Positions 28,416 to 36,389 of a stretch of 64,000 nt of DNA are shown here, in pieces (the stretch's first letter is position 1; each line of letters begins with the position of its first letter). The stretch comes from JAGTVG01 sp963699805. GTDB lineage: Bacteria; Bacteroidota; Bacteroidia; Cytophagales; Cyclobacteriaceae. Below the pieces are notes generated by a model. That model was not told the DNA's origin, searched no databases, and saw only the letters and a program-made list of their open reading frames with translations. The stretch is from contig CAVOVH010000009.1 of NCBI GenBank assembly GCA_963699805.1, positions 248,001 to 312,000 of the forward strand, given 5' to 3'. Both the position numbers and the translations under genes were made by a program.

Positions 28416-28829
28416 ATGAAAAGAATATTTTTACCCTTGTTTATGGTGGCGTATGCCGTTGTTTTATCCGGTATCTTGATCCTGCAGACAGGTTCGCTGG
28501 ATGATACCAGGAATTATGTGTTCACCGAATATTTTTACATTGGAATTATTTCCATATTCTTTATTTTAGGCATTTATATTGGATACAAAAGAATGAAAAG
28601 GAAAAAGGAAGGATTGCCGGAAGAAGACGAAATGTCCAGAAAAATAGCTCAAAAAGCCGCAGCTAGCTCTTTTTATATTTCATTATTTTTATGGCTGGTA
28701 TTGATCTACATCCAGGACAGGATCGTCACGGATATTCGAATTTTTTTCGGATATGGGATGATCGGAATGGCTTTAATATTTGTTTTCAGATGGTTTTATT
28801 ACAATCTCAAAGGCTTCCTTCATGAATAA
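28416..28829 (+). CDS. Small four-helix membrane protein partnered with an Xre regulator
   Basis: A 137-residue integral membrane protein with four predicted helices: about residues 5-25, 40-60, 85-105 and 108-130. The charged cytoplasmic loop KRMKRKKEGLPEEDEMSRKIA lies between helices 2 and 3. It resembles the DUF2178-type partners that precede small HTH regulators in many bacteria. Its stop overlaps the Xre start by 8 bases (ATGAATAA), so translation is coupled. The function is unknown; the pairing suggests that the membrane protein and regulator act in one response circuit. Phased half-sites at 28373-28398 lie just upstream. Confidence 0.8.
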   Translation: MKRIFLPLFMVAYAVVLSGILILQTGSLDDTRNYVFTEYFYIGIISIFFILGIYIGYKRMKRKKEGLPEEDEMSRKIAQKAAASSFYISLFLWLVLIYIQDRIVTDIRIFFGYGMIGMALIFVFRWFYYNLKGFLHE

Positions 28830-29016
28830 CCGGATCAAAGAACTGCGGGCCAGGTTCGATCTTACACAACATGACCTTGCCAGGATGGTCGGGGTCCGCC
28901 GGGAAACCATTATTTTCCTCGAAAAGGGGAAATACAACCCTTCCCTGAAACTGGCCTATGATATTTCACGGGTGTTTCAATTAAAAATTGAAGAGGTTTT
29001 TATTTTTGAGGAGTGA
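28822..29016 (+). CDS. Small Xre-family transcriptional regulator
   Basis: A 64-residue protein that is almost entirely a helix-turn-helix domain: RIKELRARFDLTQHDLARMV, then GVRRETIIFLEKGKYNPSLK as recognition helix and following turn, and IEEVFIF at the end. This is the YozG/PF01381-like short Xre type that usually represses its own operon. The ATG at 28822 is preferred over an in-frame upstream start at 28780 because it begins inside the upstream stop (8-base overlap). It probably binds the CTAAC/GTTAG sites at 28373-28398. Confidence 0.92.
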   Translation: MNNRIKELRARFDLTQHDLARMVGVRRETIIFLEKGKYNPSLKLAYDISRVFQLKIEEVFIFEE

Positions 29017-29344
29017 GAAAGATCATCCAAGGATTCCTTTGACACTACATAAGATAAAAGCCCACCAGATTTTAGAGATAATATTTAGGAGAAAATTAAA
29101 CCCGATCTGGAATTTTCATCAGTTAGACCTGGAAATGAATAAAATGGTCCGGTTAAACGGAATTCACTATTGCTTTATATCAAAAAATAAATACATTTAT
29201 GCTCTAAAACAATATGTGGTACAGCAATGACTGCTCATTCCATCCAAAGATCAATCTATTAAGGTATATTATTAAAAAATTTAATAGAACAGATTTAAAT
29301 TTTTCAATTTTCTTTAAACTATCAACTTTAAACTCAATCAAAAA
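29017..29344. other. AT-rich gap upstream of mscL
   Basis: This 328-base gap lies between the Xre gene and mscL on the same strand. It contains an 80-codon frame overlapping the Xre 3' end that shows no recognisable features. The last 70 bases are very AT-rich and probably hold the mscL promoter. Confidence 0.45.
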
Positions 29345-29758
29345 ATGGGACTTGTAAAAGAATTCAAAGAATTCGCCATGAGAGGCAATGTTGTCGACAT
29401 GGCGGTTGGTATTGTCATTGGCGGGGCCTTTGGCAGGATTGTTTCATCCGTTGTAAATGATATTATCATGCCACCCATCGGATTACTCATCGGAGGTGTT
29501 GATTTCAGCGATCTCAAAGTAATTTTAAAACAGGCAACCATAGATGATGCGGGAAATGCAATCCAGGCAGTTTCCATCAATTATGGGGCATTCATTCAAA
29601 CTGCCCTTGATTTTATCATCATTGCTTTTGCCATATTTATGGTGATCAAGGGAATGAACAGTCTTAAGAAAAAAGAAGAGGCCAAACCTGCCCCTCCTCC
29701 AGCTCCACCCCGGGAAGAAGTTTTACTTACTGAAATTCGTGATTTACTGAAAAAGTAA
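29345..29758 (+). CDS. mscL: Large-conductance mechanosensitive channel MscL
   Basis: A 137-residue MscL, the homopentameric inner-membrane channel that releases solutes on hypo-osmotic shock. The amphipathic N-terminal helix (LVKEFKEFAMRGNVVDMA) leads into TM1 with the gate sequence AVGIVIGGAFGRIVSSVV; TM2 is LDFIIIAFAIFMVIKGMN; the cytoplasmic end is a Pro-rich linker and the helix EVLLTEIRDLLKK. Length and order match the family (about 130-150 residues). It stands alone and is followed by a strong terminator at 29829-29873. Confidence 0.97.
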   Translation: MGLVKEFKEFAMRGNVVDMAVGIVIGGAFGRIVSSVVNDIIMPPIGLLIGGVDFSDLKVILKQATIDDAGNAIQAVSINYGAFIQTALDFIIIAFAIFMVIKGMNSLKKKEEAKPAPPPAPPREEVLLTEIRDLLKK

Positions 29759-29828
29759 TAGAACTATCCCTGTTTTGCTTTTCCGGCTTAGGTACAGGAA
29801 TTCAGTTTTTCGCCGGTTTAGTGGATAT

Positions 29829-29873
29829 ATTCCATCGACATCTGAAATGTTTAGGGATGTCGATGGAATTTTT
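29829..29873 (+). terminator. Rho-independent terminator after mscL
   Basis: ATTCCATCGACATC (29829-29842) pairs perfectly with GATGTCGATGGAAT (29856-29869) through a 13-base loop and is followed by TTTT. It lies 70 bases after the mscL stop and before the GH172 gene. Confidence 0.85.
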
Positions 29874-29933
29874 ATTTCATGATTTTTTGTAATTTACAAT
29901 CATTCAATCCATATAATCAAATAAGATACAGAC

Positions 29934-31136
29934 ATGGGAACAAAATACTTTTTAAACAAAGCCCTGATAAAAAGAAATATGTTGATCCTGATTTCATTTA
30001 TTATCTCGTTACAGCTGGGACATGGGCAATCCTTTTATGAAATGCCTGAAAATATCCGTACGAAATGGGCAAGTCCTGAAAATCCGGATGCCGGGAAAGG
30101 AATGGGAGGGCTTGAAAACGCTGGCAGAAAAGGTCGCCCAAGTGTTTCCCTGGAGGCTGGTGATACACTGATCCTGGCCCATGAACCGGCCGGGACCTCT
30201 GGTACGATCCGAAGAATCTGGATGACCATTCAGGATAAAGGTCCGGAAATGCAACAGGGGCTCACCTTATATTTTTTCTGGGATGGCCAAGTCAAACCAG
30301 CTGTTTCTGCGCCGGTAGGATATTTTTTCGGTATGGGATTGGGGAAAATGTTTGCCTTTGAAACCGCCTTGTTCTCCAGCCCGGAAGGCAGAAGTTACAA
30401 TAGTTACATTCCAATGCCTTTTAAAAATGGCATGAAAATGATTCTGGTCAATGAAACCGGTCAGGTACAGCCTTCCATATTTTATGATGTGGATTATACT
30501 GTGGGAGACAAACATGATGAAAAGGCGCTCTATTTTCATGCTTATTATAAGCGGGAAGATTCAACCAGGTTGCGTGAGGATTACGAATTCATGCCCCGGG
30601 TGGAAGGCAGGGGAAGATTCCTGGGGGTCCATTTTGGAGTGATGGCCAACCAGGATCTGTATGCTGATTCCTGGTGGGGGGAAGGAGAAGTGAAGATCTA
30701 CCTGGATGGAGACGAAAAGAATCCTACGCTTTGTGGTACAGGCACGGAAGATTATATCGGTACTGGATGGGGTCAGGGGCAATATGCTCAGGCCTTCCAG
30801 GGTTCCCACTTTGCAGATTATGAACATATGCAATATTGTTTTTACCGATACCACATTCCTGATCCTGTCTATTTTCACTCGGATATCCGGGCTACCATCC
30901 ACCAGATTGGCTGCTGCTTTGGAATCCACCGGGAAAAACTGGAGGCACTGGGAACCGCCCTTTATGAAACAGGTGATAAAGATCAACCCTCAACTTATGA
31001 TGAGTTTGAAGGCTGGTTATTTGAACGGCATGGTGACGACTGGGCCAGCTGTGTCTATTTTTACCTCGACAGGCCGGCAAATCATCTTCCTCCAATTGAT
31101 CCATATAGTATACGGATCAAAGGGTATAAGGAATAA
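29934..31136 (+). CDS. Exported GH172 (DUF2961) glycoside hydrolase
   Basis: A 400-residue protein of the DUF2961 family, now GH172, whose characterised members act on D-fructofuranose- or D-arabinofuranose-containing substrates. A signal peptide ends near LQLGHGQ; ATG 29934 gives a basic leader and ATG 29979 is an alternative start. Family marks are SGTIRRIWMTIQDKG, FGMGLGKMFAFETALFSSPE, SYIPMPFKNGMKMILVNETG, LCGTGTEDYIGTGWG (with Glu and Asp candidates for catalysis) and the YCFYRYHIPDPVYF segment. Known GH172 proteins are hexamers of jelly-roll trimers. It stands between the mscL terminator and a methyltransferase, away from the other sugar hydrolases. Confidence 0.88.
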   Translation: MGTKYFLNKALIKRNMLILISFIISLQLGHGQSFYEMPENIRTKWASPENPDAGKGMGGLENAGRKGRPSVSLEAGDTLILAHEPAGTSGTIRRIWMTIQDKGPEMQQGLTLYFFWDGQVKPAVSAPVGYFFGMGLGKMFAFETALFSSPEGRSYNSYIPMPFKNGMKMILVNETGQVQPSIFYDVDYTVGDKHDEKALYFHAYYKREDSTRLREDYEFMPRVEGRGRFLGVHFGVMANQDLYADSWWGEGEVKIYLDGDEKNPTLCGTGTEDYIGTGWGQGQYAQAFQGSHFADYEHMQYCFYRYHIPDPVYFHSDIRATIHQIGCCFGIHREKLEALGTALYETGDKDQPSTYDEFEGWLFERHGDDWASCVYFYLDRPANHLPPIDPYSIRIKGYKE

Positions 31137-31341
31137 ATTTCCTGTCCAGGGTCGGAGATTTTTTGAAAGCCATTATTTGTTACTTAAATTAGGAAGTTGG
31201 GGAAAGATATTATGATATTCCCCGGAGCATGGTTTATCACTTTCACGAAAATCTCATGAAAAATCTCATAAATAGGAAGTTAATAACCTTGTTGAATAAA
31301 GAATCAGACATGACGATCCTTAAACCACTAAACCTCATTCC

Positions 31342-31431
31342 ATGAACAAAAGATATTTATCAGTTATCCTTTTGCTGGTCTGGATCTACGCACAATCTTT
31401 CGGACAATCAGAACAGGATGATTCTGAATGA
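31342..31431 (+). other. Orphan signal-peptide frame, in phase with the downstream methyltransferase
   Basis: ATG 31342 opens a 29-codon frame that reads as a complete signal peptide (MNKRYLSVILLLVWIYAQSF, cleavage near FGQ) and stops at TGA 31429-31431. The methyltransferase ATG at 31438 is in the same frame two codons later. The simplest reading is a TGG-to-TGA change that split one exported protein. Confidence 0.65.
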
Positions 31432-31437
31432 CAGGAA

Positions 31438-32022
31438 ATGATCAGAAATCGTTGGAACAAAGCCCTGGTGAATAATTCCAACTACAAATTCAACAAGGAA
31501 GTTAATAAGCTCCTGAAAGAAACCATTCAGGATATGCCCCCTGGAAAAGCATTGGATGTGGCCATGGGCCAGGACCGCAATACTCTCTACCTGGCCAGTC
31601 AGGGCTGGGAAGTAACCGGTTTCGACCTGGCCGATGAAGCGGTCGATTATGCCCAGAAAGTTGCACAAGAAAATGACCTTTCTATTTCCACGAGCATTGC
31701 TGACTTCGAGAGTTTTAATTACGGCAATAACCAATGGGACCTGATTGCCTGGATTTACGGAGGATGTCTGGAGGTGGATCACATTGCCGAACGGATCAGG
31801 ACGGCCTTGAAACCTGGCGGGATTTTTCTTTTCGAATTTTTTCACCGGGATGCTGGCTTGGCCATGAACAGGCCTACTTTTGGTTGTGAGACCAATGAAA
31901 TCAGGAATAAATTCCTGGAGATCGGAGGATTTAAGATTTTCCGGTATGAGGAAAAGGAGGGGATGGCGGATTATGGCCTTGAACCTCATAAACTGATCTA
32001 TTTTGTTGCGCAGAAAGAGTGA
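31438..32022 (+). CDS. Class I SAM-dependent methyltransferase, possibly detached from its signal peptide
   Basis: A 194-residue class I methyltransferase. Motif I is KALDVAMGQDRNTLYLASQG, the acidic end of strand 2 is VTGFDLADEAVDYA, motif II/post I is SIADFESFNYGNNQWDLIA and motif III is ALKPGGIFLFEFF. The acceptor is unknown; small-molecule substrates are common in this Tellurite-resistance-TehB-like group. An in-frame signal peptide ending at TGA 31429 lies immediately upstream, so the ancestral protein may have been exported. As written, translation from 31438 gives a soluble cytoplasmic domain with all SAM motifs intact. Confidence 0.85.
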   Translation: MIRNRWNKALVNNSNYKFNKEVNKLLKETIQDMPPGKALDVAMGQDRNTLYLASQGWEVTGFDLADEAVDYAQKVAQENDLSISTSIADFESFNYGNNQWDLIAWIYGGCLEVDHIAERIRTALKPGGIFLFEFFHRDAGLAMNRPTFGCETNEIRNKFLEIGGFKIFRYEEKEGMADYGLEPHKLIYFVAQKE

Positions 32023-32052
32023 AATGCCCGCCCGGAGACCGGGGTGGAGGTT

Positions 32053-33366
32053 TCAATCAGTTCTTTCATCTATATTTTCAAGTTTGACTACCACTGGATT
32101 GGGCCATTTACGGTCATTATAGATCCGTTGTGCGCGCATCAGCGAAATATGGAGCCCCTGATCCGAATCAGAAAATCCGGGTGCCGGGTCAATGTTCGGC
32201 TGATATTCCAGTACCTTCCCATTTTGTCCCAGGATACAGATTTTCGTTTGTGGAGTTGACCTGACCGATCTTAATAAAAATTCCTTTCGTTCTCCATACG
32301 CCCATTGAATCTCTGTAAAATAGACAAAAACTGTATGTTCATTTTTCTTTTTGGTAAACCAGATATCTCCGTCCCGGGTTACCTGCCAGGGTTCAATATC
32401 CTGCATCGATTCCCGGTTGATGAACATCCATAATGCCACTTCATTCAGGATGGAGGTTTGCTCCTGAGGAATAGTTCCTTCCGGGGTCGGTCCGACATTC
32501 AACAATAAATTACCACCTTGCGCCCGTGTTTGGATCAACATGGAAATGATCTCTGTGGCTGACTTGTAATTTTCATGGGTCGGCCGGTATTGCCACTGGT
32601 TGCCCAGAGTGTAACAGGCTTCCCAGGGGGAAGGGAGTGGTTGATCAGGTAGAAACTGTTCCGGTGTTTCCATCGCTCCCCTTGTTACCACTACATCCGG
32701 ATCGATCTCCCAGCAGACTTTCGCCAATTCGGTTTTGGCAAATTGTTCATATCCATCCAAAAAAACGATGTCTATCCTACCATAATTGGTCATCAATTCC
32801 CTCATTTGTTTTTTCACATATTCATTCAGCTCCTGATTATTGGAGGCGAGTGCTTCCGGGCATGTCCGGCTGATCAGGGTGCCCTGCTGATGAAGAAAAT
32901 AAAAATCATCAGGAGAATAGTAGATCCCAATGGCAAGTCCCTCTTTCCGGAATGCCTCGAGCACCTCCCGGGTCACATCCCTCCCGAATGGGGTATTCGT
33001 CACCTTATAATCCGTGGTCTGACTATCATACATGCAAAATCCATTATGATGTTTGGTTGTTAACACCACGTATTTCATTCCAGCCTTTCTGGCAATTCCA
33101 GCCCATTCTGATGGTTTGAAATGTCTGGGATTGAAATACTGAGGCAACTCATGGATGTACCGATCCAGGTAATCGTCCGATGCGCCCACCATCGAATGGC
33201 TGATCACCATGCCGAGGGTCACATCATAGCTCCAGTGGATGAACATCCCGAAACCCAGGCCGGTGAACCAGGCTTCTCTTTCTGGTTTGTTCAGGTTCAG
33301 GATGTTTTCCTGGCCCCTAGAAGAATAAAAAGTAAATAACAGAACAATCGGGATCAAATATTTCAT
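32053..33366 (-). CDS. Exported alpha-L-fucosidase (GH29), intact copy
   Basis: A GH29 fucosidase of about 437 residues from ATG 33366, which gives a clean signal peptide ending near SSRGQ; the open frame extends upstream without a credible start. The barrel shows GFGMFIHWSYDV, VLTTKHHNGFCMYDSQ, YGRIDIVFLDGYEQF (nucleophile Asp near residue 215) and GGNLLLNVGPTPEGTIP. A C-terminal domain of about 90 residues completes the protein. The length and the order match GH29 closely. Unlike the copy at 1358-2753 it is uninterrupted. It stands alone among unrelated genes; the 400 bases upstream hold no gene. Confidence 0.92.
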   Translation of the reverse strand: MKYLIPIVLLFTFYSSRGQENILNLNKPEREAWFTGLGFGMFIHWSYDVTLGMVISHSMVGASDDYLDRYIHELPQYFNPRHFKPSEWAGIARKAGMKYVVLTTKHHNGFCMYDSQTTDYKVTNTPFGRDVTREVLEAFRKEGLAIGIYYSPDDFYFLHQQGTLISRTCPEALASNNQELNEYVKKQMRELMTNYGRIDIVFLDGYEQFAKTELAKVCWEIDPDVVVTRGAMETPEQFLPDQPLPSPWEACYTLGNQWQYRPTHENYKSATEIISMLIQTRAQGGNLLLNVGPTPEGTIPQEQTSILNEVALWMFINRESMQDIEPWQVTRDGDIWFTKKKNEHTVFVYFTEIQWAYGERKEFLLRSVRSTPQTKICILGQNGKVLEYQPNIDPAPGFSDSDQGLHISLMRAQRIYNDRKWPNPVVVKLENIDERTD

Positions 33367-33769
33367 AACTGCATCAGGATTATAAAATTGGATTAAGAAG
33401 GATTTGCCCTTCAGGATCAATGAAATGTATTTACTAAAAAGCTGAAAGGCAAGAAATTTAATTTTTTTAATCATATAAGGGATTGAGAAAACACAGAGGA
33501 TTATAAATTTTATCCCAAAGAACACAACAGAATCGCAACGATATTATAGGTGATATAATAAAATTTGCTCTGCGAGATCACTGCGGGCTTTGAGGTTTAT
33601 TTTTTTAGCACCGCGAGCTCAACATAAAACGTTTGTATTTAAATTTCTTTTGTTGATAAGAAATCCATAAGAACAAGTAGCTTTTCCTGATACTGGCAAG
33701 ACTAAAATTTAATAACTATTTCATTTTATTTAACTGGTTGAATAAATTCACGATCTGACACAATTGAAA
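33367..33769. other. Divergent intergenic region with degenerate short repeats
   Basis: This gap of about 400 bases lies between the GH29 start and the M28 peptidase start. Two stretches (33486-33522 with acacagagga and caaagaacac; 33564-33610 with tgcgagatcactgcgggctt) look like worn copies of the CACAGAG/GCAAAG intergenic repeats seen in many environmental genomes. No gene is visible. Confidence 0.4.
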
Positions 33770-35374
33770 ATGAGATATATTCTGCTTTTTGCCGGATTAA
33801 TGCTACATACCGCATTAAATGCCCAGGAAATTCCAGGAGATGCCATCAGCGCTTCCGATCAAATTAAACCTTATGCCATCCGGGCCCACATGCGTTTCCT
33901 GGCAGATGACCTCCTGGAAGGCCGGAAGCCATTTACGAGGGGTTATCAGCTGGCAGCAAATTATGTCGCTTCTGAATTTGAAGAGATGGGATTGAAACCA
34001 GGTGTGGGTGATTCATCCTTTTATCAGATGGTTGAGATATTCAGGAATAAATCAACGCTGGAAGGCACCATGGATCTCCATACAAATGATGAAACAAAAT
34101 CCCTGGTCCCAGGAAAAGATTTTATACTCATTTCCGAACCCGGTCAAATTGATCCTGCAGAAAAGGAGATTGTATTTGGAGGGATCGGTGTACAGGACCC
34201 TTCTCTTGGTTATCACGATCTGGAAAAACTGAATGTCAGAAACAAATACGTCATACTTTATTATTGGCATCCGGAGGACAGGTCTATCGAACTTTCGCTC
34301 AAGCACATGCATGATGAAAGACTGCTCCGATTGAAGGCTGCGGGAGCTGCGGGCATAATTATGTACATCCCCATGGAAAACCAGGAAAGATTTTCATGGG
34401 AAAGGTTTAAAAATTATTTCAACCGGGCAACGAATAAATCCTCTTACCTGGATTTTCCTGTATTTATGGCAGACTGGAACATTATTAACCGCCTTTTTGA
34501 TACCACAACGCTTTCCCTGCAGGAATACAATGCCGGCAAGGCCCTCCCCAATCAGTATAAAATAAAAGCCACCCTGAAACCGGATCTTAAAATAAATAAG
34601 AACTTCGAGGTACAAAAAAGCCCCAATGTGTTGGCTTATATAGAAGGATCTGATCCCAAACTGAAGGAAGAATACATGGTTTATACCGCGCACCTTGATC
34701 ATGAAGGCATCGGTCAACCTTTGGAAGGGGATTCCATCTATAATGGTGCCTATGATAATGCAGCCGGGACCGCGATCATGCTCGAGATCGCACGGGCATA
34801 TACCCAATTAACCAGGCCTCCCAAAAGGTCGGTCCTGTTCATCGCACTCACAGCAGAGGAAATGGGCCTGCTGGGATCTGAATATTTTGCGAATCATCCA
34901 ACAGTTCCATTGGATGACATGGTAGCATCACTGAATACGGATATGTTCCTGATGGAAAAACCACTTAACGAAATCGTGGCCCTTGGTGAAGAATTCTCCG
35001 GACTGGGACATTTGGCGCACCTGGTTTGTCAACAGAAAAAAATTGCCATCGTACCTGATCCCCTCCCAGAAGAGAGTATTTTCATGCGATCAGATCATTT
35101 CAATTTTGTAAAAAAAGGCATTCCATCCCTCTTTGTGATTAACAGTTTCCATAAATCCGATACCCTGGATGAAAAATCTGACGCAAATTACCGTTGGCTG
35201 AAAACAGTGTATCATACCCCTTTGGATAATTTCAGGGAAAATATTCATTATGAAGCGGGTGTAACCTATGCCCAGATCAATTTTCTGATCGGATACCTTG
35301 CCGCTGAACAGAAGGACCGGATCAAATGGAATTTCAATTTCGAAATTGAAAATCCCTTAAATATGAAACGGTAA
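33770..35374 (+). CDS. Exported M28-family zinc aminopeptidase with PA domain
   Basis: A 534-residue M28 metallopeptidase with a signal peptide ending near ALNAQE. ATG 33770 is used rather than the in-frame TTG at 33764. A PA-type insert occupies about residues 120-270. The co-catalytic zinc site is visible: AHLDHEGIG (His, Asp), GAYDNAAGTA (bridging Asp), LTAEEMGLLGSEYF (Glu general base and Glu ligand), SLNTDMF (Asp) and RSDHFNFVKKGIPS (final His). M28 enzymes release N-terminal amino acids in the periplasm or outside the cell. It is a single gene flanked by AT-rich DNA. Confidence 0.92.
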   Translation: MRYILLFAGLMLHTALNAQEIPGDAISASDQIKPYAIRAHMRFLADDLLEGRKPFTRGYQLAANYVASEFEEMGLKPGVGDSSFYQMVEIFRNKSTLEGTMDLHTNDETKSLVPGKDFILISEPGQIDPAEKEIVFGGIGVQDPSLGYHDLEKLNVRNKYVILYYWHPEDRSIELSLKHMHDERLLRLKAAGAAGIIMYIPMENQERFSWERFKNYFNRATNKSSYLDFPVFMADWNIINRLFDTTTLSLQEYNAGKALPNQYKIKATLKPDLKINKNFEVQKSPNVLAYIEGSDPKLKEEYMVYTAHLDHEGIGQPLEGDSIYNGAYDNAAGTAIMLEIARAYTQLTRPPKRSVLFIALTAEEMGLLGSEYFANHPTVPLDDMVASLNTDMFLMEKPLNEIVALGEEFSGLGHLAHLVCQQKKIAIVPDPLPEESIFMRSDHFNFVKKGIPSLFVINSFHKSDTLDEKSDANYRWLKTVYHTPLDNFRENIHYEAGVTYAQINFLIGYLAAEQKDRIKWNFNFEIENPLNMKR

Positions 35375-35580
35375 TGATATTTTTTCTGGTCTTATTGTGG
35401 TTTCCCCGGGCACTACAAAAATTCAGAAAGAAGGATTTCCATCTACTAACCATTTAGCGCCACTTCTTAAGAAAGTTACACGACAATTTTTATATATTGA
35501 TACCTAATTACAAAACCTGCTGCTAAGAATTCAGGAATAGGGAGTTGATACCTTTATTAAATCATTAAAACTTAAAAAAC

Positions 35581-36225
35581 ATGGCCTACCAAATCCAGGA
35601 AAAAGAACATAAATCCAACTGGTACGATGGCTGGTTCTATGCCAATGTAATCGATCCCATATCAGGAAGATCCTTTTCCAGGGTAATTAAAAAAATGATC
35701 AGTCCACAGGATAAGGTGATTGAAATTGGAAGCGGTACTGGATCACTGGCATTTAGCATTGCTGATCAATGCGAACGGATCATAGGTGTCGATATCTCGC
35801 CAAAAATGATTGGTTATGCCAATAAAATGCTGAAAAAAAAAGACTATCGCCATGTTGAATTCCGGTTGATCGAAAAGAAAACAAATCTTTCCGCTCTCTT
35901 TGATCTTGAATTTGATGTTACCATAGCCAAAATGGTATTGCATGAAACCAGTCCGGAAATACGTCACCGTTTGATGGATGAAATTAAACAGATCTCGAAA
36001 TATGCCATATTGACTGACTGGATCTCCCCACAACCGGGAGGCATCCCCGGATTCATTACCCGGGTGATTGAATATACCGCCGGGAAAGAACATTACCGGA
36101 ATTTTTTGAACTGGTGTAGTTCGGGTGGACTGGATGGATTCGTTGCATCACATCGCTTACATGTAGTGAGGGAGAAAATTTTCAAAAATGGAACCGGAAA
36201 GATCCTGAAAGTTACTTGGGATTAA
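35581..36225 (+). CDS. Class I SAM-dependent methyltransferase
   Basis: A 214-residue cytoplasmic methyltransferase. Motif I is KVIEIGSGTGSLAFSIADQC, the next acidic residue is in IIGVDISPKMIGYANKM, and a later Asp lies in FDVTIAKMVLHETSP. The lack of a membrane segment and the methyltransf_11/25-type core suggest a small-molecule or lipid head-group acceptor, which cannot be chosen here. It is followed by a bidirectional terminator at 36305-36345 and has 206 bases of non-coding DNA upstream. Confidence 0.88.
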   Translation: MAYQIQEKEHKSNWYDGWFYANVIDPISGRSFSRVIKKMISPQDKVIEIGSGTGSLAFSIADQCERIIGVDISPKMIGYANKMLKKKDYRHVEFRLIEKKTNLSALFDLEFDVTIAKMVLHETSPEIRHRLMDEIKQISKYAILTDWISPQPGGIPGFITRVIEYTAGKEHYRNFLNWCSSGGLDGFVASHRLHVVREKIFKNGTGKILKVTWD

Positions 36226-36304
36226 GCGTGATCGGAGATCTGGAAATAGATATGCTGACTGATCTCCTGATTCAAATAATATTGGGAAAGAAGGAATACA
36301 TTAA

Positions 36305-36345
36305 AAAATACGCCCTATTGCTATTTGATCGATAGGACGTATTTT
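36305..36345. terminator. Bidirectional intrinsic terminator
   Basis: AAAATACGCCCTAT (36305-36318) pairs with ATAGGACGTATTTT (36332-36345) with one mismatch and a 13-base loop. A runs on one side and T runs on the other suit the convergent methyltransferase (+) and PQQ-propeller (-) genes. Confidence 0.8.
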
Positions 36346-36389
36346 TTTGAATGAATTTTTATGGTAAAAATCCCAATCTGAAAATCTAT

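Noticed and set aside
28988..29230. An 80-codon frame upstream of mscL
   Set aside because: It overlaps the Xre 3' end and shows no domain or signal features.
31429..31431. Possible recoding of TGA as Trp
   Set aside because: TGA is used as a normal terminator for many intact genes in the window, so a nonsense change is the simpler explanation.
31408..31989. A 193-codon open frame on the minus strand
   Set aside because: It lies opposite the methyltransferase gene, which has all SAM motifs; it is a shadow frame.
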